Of a stretch of DNA of 64,000 nucleotides, positions 1-9,299 are shown in pieces. The DNA lies in the NCBI RefSeq assembly GCF_007828865.1, contig NZ_VIVK01000001.1, positions 2,542,001 to 2,606,000 on the forward strand, written 5' to 3'. This DNA comes from Kribbella amoyensis. GTDB lineage: Bacteria > Actinomycetota > Actinomycetes > Propionibacteriales > Kribbellaceae. Below the pieces are notes generated by a model. It did no database searches. It saw only the letters and a program-made list of their open reading frames with translations, and was not told the DNA's origin. Position 1 is the first letter of the stretch. Every line of letters starts with the position of its first letter. Made by a program: the position numbers and the translations under genes.

Positions 1-2
1 GG

Positions 3-3000
3 GCGCTCGGCCGGGTGATGGGCTGGTTCACCGGTGGAACGGTCAACCAGGTCACCCTGGTCGAGAGCCGGGCGCCGGTCGCCGCCTTCGAGGTCCCGCA
101 CCGGCTCGAGGTGATCGAACTCGGGACCGAGAACGTCACCCTGCACCGCGGTGCTCCGGGAACGTCAGCGCGCATCCTCGTCGACACCGACCTGCTGCCG
201 TCGACCGAGGTCACGCCCGGCCAGGTCACCGAGGGACCGGTCAGCGACAAGGTCCTCGACCGAGCCACCCTGGTCGCGCTGGACACGCGCGAGCCGGCCC
301 GGCTGGTCCGTGAGAAGGCCGGCCAGGACCCGACGGCCCGGCACCATCTGGCCGCGATGCTGGATCCGCGGCACCTGCTCGCCCACCCGGAGTGGGCGCG
401 GACGACGTACCGGACCGACGCGCTCGTCCGCGGCGCGGGCCCGATCTCGAGCCGCGGTTCGCTGGCCGTGGAGGGCCGGATCGGCGACGTGGTTCTGCTC
501 GGCATGACCGACGCGGTTGCCGGTGACATCAACCTCGCCCTGAGCAGCCACGGGTTGTCGGCGGGGCGGAGTACAGGTGGATCGGCTTCGCTCAACTTCG
601 GCGCGACGGCGGACAGCAACGGCGGGACGGCGAACGCGGAGTACGGGACGACGTCGTCGACGTCGAGGACCGAGCAGGCGATCGCCGGGGTCGAGCGGCT
701 GACGATCGAGGTGGGCCGGCACTACCTGTTCGCGGGGACCGCCGGGCTGACCGTGACCGCGGACGGCCGGCCGATCGCGGCGGACTCGACCGTGGTGTTC
801 CAGGTTGCTGAGCGGGACGCGCTGCGGTTCCACGTCGAGGGCGAGCTCACCCTGCCGTTGCCGCAGGTCGCGGACGCCGTCGAGCGGTACCTGAACGGCA
901 GCCTCGAACTGGACCGCCGGCTCGCGGCCGGCCTGGTCCGCCAGTACCGGGCCGCGCTCGCCGCCGCCGAAGCCGCGAACCAGCCGGTTCCGGAGCTCTC
1001 CGCGTCGCACACGCCGCGCGCGTTGCTGGAGAAGTTGCAACCGCGGCACGGCCGGCCGACACCGAGGAGCAAGGAGGCGCAGCTCGACCTGGTCCTCGAT
1101 CAGGCCGACGGCGTCGCCGCGACCCGGACGGTCCGGATCCCCGAGCACTACCAGGACAACCTCGGGTCCAGCCTGATCGAGCAGGCGACGGTGACCGATC
1201 AGGGCGAGGAGGTGACGCTGTTCGACCGGGTCCGGGCGATGCTGACCGACCAGCTGGGCGCTACGCCGGAGAGTGACCCGATGCTGGCCGAGGCGCTGTC
1301 CGTCGACCTGGCCGGGAAGCGCTGGTGGGGCCGTCTCGAGGACATGCTGGGACCGGACGGATTCACCCGCGCGTACCCGATCGGGAAGCCGGGGCAGTTC
1401 GGCGCGCAGCGGGTGAAGCTGCGGATCAAGGCGGAGTTCACACCCGAGGCCGAGTCGCTCGGCGTCACCAACCAGACCATCAGCATCGTGCAGCGGTACC
1501 TCTACGACGAGCGGACCCACACCTCCACGACCGGACGGTCCCTCGGCGCCGGGGCCGACGGCGCGTGGCAGGAGGGCCAGACGAACTCGGTCGGTACCGA
1601 CCGGACCGGGTCCACCGCCGTAGCGATCGGCGAGCAGACCACGCGGCTGGAGCGGATGGCCACCTTCGACGGCCAGCACCGGGTCCGACGCGGGCTGAAG
1701 TTCACCGTCGAGGTGGTACCAGAAACCCCCAGTACGCCGGCGCGCAACCGCCTCGGCCGGGCCCTGACCCGCACCGAGTCACCCCTGGAACCGATCCCGG
1801 CGCAGGAGCTGACCGGCGACGTCGTCCAGCTGATCCCGCTGCGCGTGCTCCCCGAACTGCGGCCGGACGGCTCGGTCGTCCCGGTGGAGGCCCTCACCTC
1901 GGCCGGCCGGCCGATCGGTTCGCTGAACTCGCGTGGCCTGCCCGACGCGTACTTCGTGGAAGGTGTCGTCGGCAACGAACTGCCCGAGGCCGTGCTGGAC
2001 CGGCTGGCCGAGACCGACCTGCTCGGCCGGGCCGGGGTCCGGGCGCATCGGGCCGAGCTGGCCGGGATGTTCTCGACGGCCACGCTGAACGCGTCCTTCA
2101 GCCGGATGGGCCACGACGACGGCTTCGGCGTCCTCCGGCTCCCGCTGCCCGGGTACTCCTCGCGCTCGGTGGAGGTCCGCGTCGGCGCGACCGTGGCGGG
2201 GGCCGAGCTGGTCGGCGGTCCGTTCGAGGCCGAGATCGGTGAGGTGAACCGGAGCCAGCACCTCGTCACCCACACTGTGGTCTCCGGCCGCCTGGTACCG
2301 CTCGACGGCGGGACGACCGGGGACCACGCGGACAGTGGCATGAGCGGCGGCGTGACCGCGGGGGACCAGCTCACCGACCAGACCACGGACAGCCGAGGAG
2401 TACGCCGGGAACGCAGCCGCTTCGAGAAAGGCCGCGTCGTGACGGTAAAGGTGGACGTGCAGTACGAGGTCGAGCTGATCCGCCAGCAACTGCGCCGCGA
2501 CGGCGAGGTCCGCGCCGGCGAGACGGTCCGCCTGCCGCGCGATCCGCGGGGTGCGGCGTACCTGACGATGTACGAGTCGGACTACCAGCAGCTCGACCAG
2601 TTCCTCAACCCACCGACGACCCCGGACACCTTCGAAAGCCGCCTCCGCGGCGGGACGAGAACCCCCGACCCCAACTACGTAGGCCGCCACCGCGCCCTCA
2701 CCAAGATCTCGAACCCGAAGCCCTCACCCTTCGACCCGAACCCCCTGGACCTCGACCCGCTCCGCACGACCGCCGACCGCATCACCCGCCAGGCCAACCG
2801 CCTCGCCACCACCCCAACCTCCACCCAGCCCGCGGCCGCGACCACAACCACGACCACGACCCCGCATCCTTCGACGAACCAGCCCATCGACGCCGCACTC
2901 GCAGCGACCGAAGCCGACTTCGGCGGCCACCTCACCGGACAGCCGACCCGCATCGGCCCCGACCTGATCCTCGTCCACAGCACCCAGCACGGTCAGCAGA

Positions 3001-6000
3001 TCTTCCGCGTCGCCTCCGGTACTCCCCGCGCCAACCGAGTCGCGTCCACCAAGCTCCACCGAGGCACGTTGAACGACCCGCACGTGGTCCACCTCGCCCG
3101 AGGTCTGACGCGGGACCAGCTCACTCGCGCCTGGGTCCACCAGCTCACTCACACCCTGCAGGACCTGAGTACCCCGCGCAGCCGCCTCCGCCGTCTCTTC
3201 CACCGATCGCAGACGTCCACGGACGCCTTCGTCACCGCCCAGTTCAACGAGTTCCGCCTCCTCACCCGCCATTGGGAAGCGGCCACCAGCGAGGCGACCG
3301 AGCAGGCCCTCCGCAACGAGCTCGCCACCCTCGCCCAGACCATCGCCGCCGCCGGCCACCAACCACCAGCCCTGCCCTGGAACGCGAACGTCCTCCCGAT
3401 CGCATCCGCCGACCCTCAGCACCAGTTCACCACCGAGGTCGCCGACCAACTCGACCTCCTCCACCGAGCAGCCGACGAACTCCGCACCCGCGTCGCCGCC
3501 AAACACCAGAGCGCCCAAGCCGCCGACCAGGCCCGCACCACAGCCGAGCAGGCCGCCGAAGAAGCAGCCGGACGCGCCGATTCCGGCAGGCACGCCCGCG
3601 AACACGCCGCCCGCAAGGAAGCCGTCGTCCAGACCGAGACCGCGGCCTGGCACCGCCACCTCGCCGCTGCCTACCAAGCCGCGCTGGACCAGGCGGAAAA
3701 ACTTGCCCAAGGCTACGAAAACCTCCTGCGCACGAACCAGCCGGCCGATGCGCGGGCCGCCCTTGCCCAAGACCTCGCCGACCAACTCAAGGCGTACGAG
3801 CAAAGCCTGGCCGCGGTCGCCCCGTCGCTGCTCGCACTCACCAGCCTCCTGCCGACCGATCGCCTACCGCATCTGAAGGCGCTCACCGACCAGGTCAACG
3901 CGGTCCTCGCCGCCAACCATGTCGACCAGCGCTTTACTCCGGGCGCCCTGCAACAGCGACTCGAAGCAGAGTTCGCCCAAGCACTGACCCCCGGCGGTAC
4001 GACCGTCCAGGCCGGTACCGCGACGCCGGTCGAGCTCCGGTTCCGGCTCAGCGTGTCCGACCTGGTCGAGGTGCTCGACCCGTCGTCCCGGACGATCGAG
4101 GCGACGACCGGCCAGCTGTCGCAGTCGGCGCGCCGGGTCGGCCTCACCCAGAACGGCACCGCCGGGACGAGTGGAACGTTCGCGCTGCAGACCCTCACCC
4201 AGCTCTTCGGCGACACCTCCTGGGTCGCTCAGGCCGGACAGGTGCTCAGCGCAAAGATCGAGTACGGCGTCTGCCGTGCCCTGTCCCGCAACACGACCGG
4301 CGGGCAGTACGGACAGTCGGGTCAGATCGAGAACAACCACGGTGCCACCGCGTTGTTCGCGGCCAAGGCGAGCTGGCACGTCACCGCGCAACCACTCGGC
4401 GATCCCCGGGTCCAGCTCGCCGACGTCCGGGTCAGCACCGGTACCGAGAGCGACGCGACTCACCTCCGCGGCTGGATCTCGCACACGTACACCTTGCCCA
4501 CGGCAACCGATACGGTCGACCGCGGCACGTCACCGTCCGGCCGGTTGCCGAACCTCGCGCTCACCTCGATGGACGGCCTGCAACGACTGACCGACCAGGT
4601 GACCACGACGTTCGCGGACCAGCTGGCCCGGCTCGGCGACCACGCCGCCCTGGTCCACGAGCAGATCCGCCTCGCGATCCACCAGGACCTGCCGTCGCGT
4701 CTGGCGGACAGCACGGAGTCCGCGATCCTGCAGCCGTTGCAGGCGGGCGGACGACCGGTCGGTCATCTGCAGATCAGGACCACCCCGCGGTACGAACAGG
4801 TCGAGCTGGTCGGCGGACCGAGCGAGACGCACTGGCTGGAGCGGTACCGATTCGGGTACAGCACCGCCACGAGCCAGCAGAGCTTCACCGCCAACACCAC
4901 CTTCAACACCACGCTCGGGTACGGCGGGGATGCGCTCAACGGCCTCGGGGAGGGCCAGGTCGATCTCGGGCCGACGGCGACCGGTGGACGCTCGGTCAGC
5001 CGGACCGAATCCCTGACCGGTGGTGGCGCCGCGTTCCACCTCGGGATCCAGCGGTACCACGGGCCGACCCAGGGGTACCGGCTCGTCCTCGACCACGAGG
5101 TGACGCTCGTCCTGGACGGCGAAGCGCAGGGCACAGTGTCGGGTGAGACCGAGGCGCTGACCCGGCTCCGCACGACGGACGCGTACCGGCATGGGTTGCC
5201 GATTCCGCGCAGCACCCTCGTGATCGACGCCGACGGCACCCCGCTGACCGAGAACGGCGAGCCGGTCCTGCGCGGCGATCCCCGGCAACGCCAGGAACTC
5301 CCTGGGCATCGGCTGGAGCTCCCGCGCTGGCTGGTCACGCCGTCCGGCCGGCTCAATGGGATCGGACCCGGCGAGGCGCAACACGTCACCGGCGGCGCCC
5401 AGGTCATGGCCGAGTTGGCCGGGCCGCTCACCGACCGCGGGTACCTGCCCCCGCTGACGGCGAACGGCGACCCGGACCTGACCCGGATGAGCGCGGATCC
5501 GCTGGTCCGGCAGGCGCAGGTGCTCAACCTCACCGAGTTGCGGACCCAGCTGTCGTCCTCCCGGCTGGAGGGTGGGTACGACATCGCGGTCCAGAACGGC
5601 ATCGTGGTCACGCTGTCGCGGCCCGGGGTCGATCGGCCGGCCGAGACGGTGAGCCTGCGGATCCGGATCCGGCCCGACCGGCCGTCATCGGCGGGGGTCA
5701 GCACCGACGAGGTGATGGAGACGGTGAACATCGGCTCCCAGACTGCGCTGCGGACGTCCGGGTGGGCCAAAGCCCTGCCCTGGAAGGCGTCCCCGCTCGG
5801 TCTGACCCAGCACGGTGAGGCCGGGGCGTCGGGCACGTCGGGGCTGGCGTACGGGCGGCAGGCGCTCGGCCGGACCCTCGGCTGGATCACCGGTGGCATG
5901 GTCAACCAGGCGACACTGGTCGAGACGGTGGCCGCGGTCGCGGTGTTCGAGGTGCCGCACCAACTCGAGGTGACCGAGCTCGACGCGGCCCCGGAGACCG

Positions 6001-8681
6001 CGATCCAGCTCGCTGTCCCCGGCACGGCGCGCATCCTGCTCGACTCCGGCCTGTTGCCGTCGACCGAGCTCACCCCCACCCAGGTGAACTCGGGCCCGCT
6101 CGGTCGCCGCGCGCTCGACCGGGCCACGTTGCTCTTCCTGGAGACCGGCGTACTCCCGGCCGAACTCAGCAAGGTCACCGGCGACGAGCCGGCCGCTCAC
6201 CACCACATCGCGGCGCTCCTGGATCCACGGCACCTGGTGGCGCACCCCGAGTGGATGCAGACGACGTACCGGACAGATCTCGTGATCCGCGGTGCAGGAC
6301 CGGCGTCGGTGCGCAGCAGCCTCGCCGTCAGCGGGCAGCTCAACGACGCGGTCCTGCTCGGGCTGACCGACGGCAACAGCGCGGACATGAACCTCGCGTT
6401 GAACAGCCACGGCCTCACCTCGGGCCGCAGTACCAGCGTCTCGGTGAACGCGAACGCGGGCGCGAATCTGCAGGGACCGGCCGGCAAGGTGTCGGGCGAC
6501 TTCGGCACCTCGACCGCGGCCGGACGGGCCGTGCAGACGAGTGCGGGGGTCGAGCGGCTGGTCATCGAGATCGGACGGCAGTACGTGTTCGCGGCGACTG
6601 CTGCCTTGTCGGTCACGCCCGGCACCGCGGATCCGGTGATGGTCGACGCGACGACCGTGTTCCAGATCCCCGAGCGCGACGTGGTCCAGCTGCACCTGGA
6701 CGGCGAACTGACCCTGCCGGTGGTCCAGTTGGCCGATGTCGTCGACCGGTACCTGCACGGCAGTCTGCCGCTCGATCGCCGGCTCGCGGCCGCCGTCATC
6801 CGCGACTACCGGGCCCGGTTGGCGGCCACGGATCAGCCGGTGCCCGTATTGTCCCGGGAGCACGGTGCGCGGGAGTTGCTGGAGAAGCTCCAGCCGCAGC
6901 ACGGCCGCCCGACACCGAGAACGAAGGAGGCCCAGCTGGACCTCGTCCTGGCCGATGTGGCCGCAATCGACACGACCCGGACCGTCGAGCTGCCACCGCA
7001 GTACCGGGTGACGCTCGGGTCGAGCATGATCGAGCGGGCCGCGGTCACCGATCAGGATGGGAACGAGGCGACGCTGTTCGACACGGTGCAGGTGCTGCTG
7101 GCCGAGCGGTTGGGCATCGGTCCACAGACGGATGCGGTGCTGACCGAGGCGTTGTTCGTCGACCTGGCCGGGAAGCGGTGGTGGGGCCGGTTGGAGGACA
7201 TGCTCGCGCCGGACGGGTTCAGTCGCACCTTCCCGATCGCGCAGCCCGGCCGGTACGGGGGCCAGCAGGTCGAAGTACGGATCCGGGCCGCTTTCGTGGG
7301 GGACGCGGTGTCGCTGGGGACGAGCGAGGACACGGTGAGCCGGGTCCAGCGGTACCTGTTCGAGGACCGCTCGACCACGTCCAGCGCCGGGCGGTCGCTC
7401 GGTGCCGGTGTCGACGGGGGCGCGCTGGAAGGGCGTACGGGGAGCATGGGGACCGATCGGTCGAACTCGGGCACGGTCGTGGTGACGGAACAGGCGATGC
7501 GGCTGGAGCGGATGCAGACCGCACACGGCCAGGACCGGGTCCTCCGCTCGCTGCGCTTCGAGATCGAGGTCGCCACCGGCTCCACTGCAGCGCCGTCCCG
7601 AGGCCGCCGCGAGGACAAGGGGGATTCACGGATCACGGAGACCGCGGAGCTCAACGGGCAGCTCGTGCAGCTGGTGCCGAGCCGGACGATGCCGGATGCC
7701 GGTCCGTTCGCCCCGAGTGGTCCGGTCGGTTCCCCCGTGCGGTCGCTGAACGGGCACGGGGTCCCGGACATCTTCTTCGTCGAAGGTGCTGAGGGCAACC
7801 ATCTTGCCGACGCGGTGCTCCGGCGGCTGGCCGAGCGGGATCTGCTCGGACCGGCCGGGGTCCGCGCACACCGGACGGAGTTGGACAACCTGCTCTCGCC
7901 GGTCACGCTGAACGCGTCGTTCAGCCGGCTCACCGAGGACGACGGTTTCGCGCTGCTCCGCCTGCCCTTGCCCGGGTACGCCGCGCGGACGGTCGAGGTC
8001 CGCGTCGGGGCGTCGGTCCTCGGGGCCGAGCTGGTCAGCACTCCCGGCGACAACGTCGAACTCGGTGAGTACAACCGGAGCCAGCAGACCGTGACGCACA
8101 CGGTCACCTCGGGCCGGTTGCTGCCGATCGACGGCGGCGCCACCCTCACCGAGGCCGGCAGCGGTCTCACCGGCGGCGTCACGGTCGGGGACCAGCTCGC
8201 CGACCAGACCACCGATGTCCAGGGCCTGCGCCGCGAGGCCAGCCGGTACGAGCGTGGCCGCACGGTGACCGTCAAGGTGGACGTGCAGTACGACGTCCGC
8301 CTGGTCCGGCAGCGGTTGCGGCGCGACGGCGCGATCCAGGACCGCGCGAGCGTGGAGCTGACGGAGGCGCCGCGCGGCACGGTGTACCTGTCGATGTTCG
8401 AGTCGGACTACCGGCAGCTCGACCAGTCCCTCCACTTCGAAGCCAGGCTGCGCGGACAGGCGGCACCGGGCAGCGGCCCGACCGTCCACGCTCCCGAGGT
8501 CGAAAGCACGGGTTCGCCCTCGCCTGATGAAGGTGAGCCGCCGTGGACTCGTGGGATCGCTGCCTGGGGGAGCCGGGTGACCGATGTCGGTGACGACGAG
8601 GACGAGGAGCGGTTGCGGCAGGCGATCGAGCAGCTCGAGCGCTCCACCAAGGACGTCGACGACGGCAAGCCCGGTCTCTGA
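3..8681 (+). CDS. Giant multidomain repeat protein, 5' end outside window
   Basis: The frame is open to the left edge. The ATG at 18 is not a start: the residues around it (GWFTGGTVNQ) align with an internal copy (GWITGGMVNQ) at 5883, so the protein continues upstream. Numbering from the GTG at 15 gives 2888 residues. An ~860-residue beta-rich unit occupies residues 1-860 and recurs at about 1955-2810, with shared landmarks such as AGKRWWGRLEDM, LNASFSR and ESDYxQLDQ. Between them lie a Pro/Thr-rich linker with a poly-Thr run (about 930-960), a domain with HQLTH at 1042-1046 (an HExxH-like site with Gln for Glu), an Ala/Glu-rich coiled coil (about 1150-1270) and a related beta-rich unit (about 1330-1950). 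The C-terminus is acidic. No membrane segment is seen. The size and modular build resemble giant actinobacterial exported or polymorphic-toxin-type proteins, but I cannot assign a function. Confidence 0.85.
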   Translation, partial: ALGRVMGWFTGGTVNQVTLVESRAPVAAFEVPHRLEVIELGTENVTLHRGAPGTSARILVDTDLLPSTEVTPGQVTEGPVSDKVLDRATLVALDTREPARLVREKAGQDPTARHHLAAMLDPRHLLAHPEWARTTYRTDALVRGAGPISSRGSLAVEGRIGDVVLLGMTDAVAGDINLALSSHGLSAGRSTGGSASLNFGATADSNGGTANAEYGTTSSTSRTEQAIAGVERLTIEVGRHYLFAGTAGLTVTADGRPIAADSTVVFQVAERDALRFHVEGELTLPLPQVADAVERYLNGSLELDRRLAAGLVRQYRAALAAAEAANQPVPELSASHTPRALLEKLQPRHGRPTPRSKEAQLDLVLDQADGVAATRTVRIPEHYQDNLGSSLIEQATVTDQGEEVTLFDRVRAMLTDQLGATPESDPMLAEALSVDLAGKRWWGRLEDMLGPDGFTRAYPIGKPGQFGAQRVKLRIKAEFTPEAESLGVTNQTISIVQRYLYDERTHTSTTGRSLGAGADGAWQEGQTNSVGTDRTGSTAVAIGEQTTRLERMATFDGQHRVRRGLKFTVEVVPETPSTPARNRLGRALTRTESPLEPIPAQELTGDVVQLIPLRVLPELRPDGSVVPVEALTSAGRPIGSLNSRGLPDAYFVEGVVGNELPEAVLDRLAETDLLGRAGVRAHRAELAGMFSTATLNASFSRMGHDDGFGVLRLPLPGYSSRSVEVRVGATVAGAELVGGPFEAEIGEVNRSQHLVTHTVVSGRLVPLDGGTTGDHADSGMSGGVTAGDQLTDQTTDSRGVRRERSRFEKGRVVTVKVDVQYEVELIRQQLRRDGEVRAGETVRLPRDPRGAAYLTMYESDYQQLDQFLNPPTTPDTFESRLRGGTRTPDPNYVGRHRALTKISNPKPSPFDPNPLDLDPLRTTADRITRQANRLATTPTSTQPAAATTTTTTTPHPSTNQPIDAALAATEADFGGHLTGQPTRIGPDLILVHSTQHGQQIFRVASGTPRANRVASTKLHRGTLNDPHVVHLARGLTRDQLTRAWVHQLTHTLQDLSTPRSRLRRLFHRSQTSTDAFVTAQFNEFRLLTRHWEAATSEATEQALRNELATLAQTIAAAGHQPPALPWNANVLPIASADPQHQFTTEVADQLDLLHRAADELRTRVAAKHQSAQAADQARTTAEQAAEEAAGRADSGRHAREHAARKEAVVQTETAAWHRHLAAAYQAALDQAEKLAQGYENLLRTNQPADARAALAQDLADQLKAYEQSLAAVAPSLLALTSLLPTDRLPHLKALTDQVNAVLAANHVDQRFTPGALQQRLEAEFAQALTPGGTTVQAGTATPVELRFRLSVSDLVEVLDPSSRTIEATTGQLSQSARRVGLTQNGTAGTSGTFALQTLTQLFGDTSWVAQAGQVLSAKIEYGVCRALSRNTTGGQYGQSGQIENNHGATALFAAKASWHVTAQPLGDPRVQLADVRVSTGTESDATHLRGWISHTYTLPTATDTVDRGTSPSGRLPNLALTSMDGLQRLTDQVTTTFADQLARLGDHAALVHEQIRLAIHQDLPSRLADSTESAILQPLQAGGRPVGHLQIRTTPRYEQVELVGGPSETHWLERYRFGYSTATSQQSFTANTTFNTTLGYGGDALNGLGEGQVDLGPTATGGRSVSRTESLTGGGAAFHLGIQRYHGPTQGYRLVLDHEVTLVLDGEAQGTVSGETEALTRLRTTDAYRHGLPIPRSTLVIDADGTPLTENGEPVLRGDPRQRQELPGHRLELPRWLVTPSGRLNGIGPGEAQHVTGGAQVMAELAGPLTDRGYLPPLTANGDPDLTRMSADPLVRQAQVLNLTELRTQLSSSRLEGGYDIAVQNGIVVTLSRPGVDRPAETVSLRIRIRPDRPSSAGVSTDEVMETVNIGSQTALRTSGWAKALPWKASPLGLTQHGEAGASGTSGLAYGRQALGRTLGWITGGMVNQATLVETVAAVAVFEVPHQLEVTELDAAPETAIQLAVPGTARILLDSGLLPSTELTPTQVNSGPLGRRALDRATLLFLETGVLPAELSKVTGDEPAAHHHIAALLDPRHLVAHPEWMQTTYRTDLVIRGAGPASVRSSLAVSGQLNDAVLLGLTDGNSADMNLALNSHGLTSGRSTSVSVNANAGANLQGPAGKVSGDFGTSTAAGRAVQTSAGVERLVIEIGRQYVFAATAALSVTPGTADPVMVDATTVFQIPERDVVQLHLDGELTLPVVQLADVVDRYLHGSLPLDRRLAAAVIRDYRARLAATDQPVPVLSREHGARELLEKLQPQHGRPTPRTKEAQLDLVLADVAAIDTTRTVELPPQYRVTLGSSMIERAAVTDQDGNEATLFDTVQVLLAERLGIGPQTDAVLTEALFVDLAGKRWWGRLEDMLAPDGFSRTFPIAQPGRYGGQQVEVRIRAAFVGDAVSLGTSEDTVSRVQRYLFEDRSTTSSAGRSLGAGVDGGALEGRTGSMGTDRSNSGTVVVTEQAMRLERMQTAHGQDRVLRSLRFEIEVATGSTAAPSRGRREDKGDSRITETAELNGQLVQLVPSRTMPDAGPFAPSGPVGSPVRSLNGHGVPDIFFVEGAEGNHLADAVLRRLAERDLLGPAGVRAHRTELDNLLSPVTLNASFSRLTEDDGFALLRLPLPGYAARTVEVRVGASVLGAELVSTPGDNVELGEYNRSQQTVTHTVTSGRLLPIDGGATLTEAGSGLTGGVTVGDQLADQTTDVQGLRREASRYERGRTVTVKVDVQYDVRLVRQRLRRDGAIQDRASVELTEAPRGTVYLSMFESDYRQLDQSLHFEARLRGQAAPGSGPTVHAPEVESTGSPSPDEGEPPWTRGIAAWGSRVTDVGDDEDEERLRQAIEQLERSTKDVDDGKPGL

Positions 8682-8777
8682 TCCCGGGGAGCCCCGGCGA
8701 CCGGTTCAGGACACCGCGCGCAGACCTGTGGATTGCTCGACGATGATCGAGCAAGAGACGAATTCGAGGAGCCGGCG

Positions 8778-9299
8778 ATGGTGCTGCCCGCAGCGCGGAC
8801 GAGGGACGAGGCGTACCTGTACCTGGACCTGACTCCGTGCGCCGGTTGCGGTTCGACCCGGACCGACTGGCAGCACGGGCTCGCGCAGTGGGACGGTGCC
8901 CTGGTCGCCGCGTACGACGGGACCTGCGCGGACTGCTCGGCTGAGCGCGAGTACCTCTTCCAGCTCCCGGAGCGCGAGCACGCCGGCGGCGCCCCGAACT
9001 TCGGCGGACCCGAACCGTCCGTCCTGCTCGATCCCGGCCAGTGGCTCGACGTCGCCGACCGGCTGATGTCGGCCGTACCGACGGACGACCCGGACACGGC
9101 CGACGACGCCGCCCGGTTCGCCTCCGCCGCAGTTGCCGAGGTCCTGAAGTTCGTCCCCGCCAACGCCGAGGCCGTCCCGCCGGACCGCTTCTGGTCCAGC
9201 CAAGGGCGGCACGTGTACGACCAGCAGCCCGGCCGCTTCCGCCAGGACCGGCTCCGCGTCGTCCTGGCGACCTACGAGGACCGCATCGGCCGGCCCTGA
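8778..9299 (+). CDS. Hypothetical protein with two CxxC pairs
   Basis: A 173-residue protein starting at ATG 8778, preceded by a GAGGAG-type ribosome binding site seven bases upstream. Residues near 20-55 contain CAGC and CADC, two CxxC pairs about 28 residues apart, which would fit a small zinc-binding ribbon. The rest is acidic, with no signal peptide or membrane segment. I do not recognise the family. It follows the giant gene by about 100 bp on the same strand and may be cotranscribed with it. Its 3' end overlaps the convergent acylase-GNAT gene by 28 bp. A longer in-frame start at 8733 lacks a good ribosome binding site. Confidence 0.75.
   Translation: MVLPAARTRDEAYLYLDLTPCAGCGSTRTDWQHGLAQWDGALVAAYDGTCADCSAEREYLFQLPEREHAGGAPNFGGPEPSVLLDPGQWLDVADRLMSAVPTDDPDTADDAARFASAAVAEVLKFVPANAEAVPPDRFWSSQGRHVYDQQPGRFRQDRLRVVLATYEDRIGRP

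Noticed and set aside
15-20. GTG/ATG at 15-20 as the start of the giant protein
   Set aside because: The residues before and after match an internal copy of the repeat unit, so the frame continues upstream of the window.
2820-2870. Poly-Thr/Pro stretch as a simple DNA repeat or mobile-element trace
   Set aside because: It reads in frame as a linker between protein domains and has no flanking repeats.
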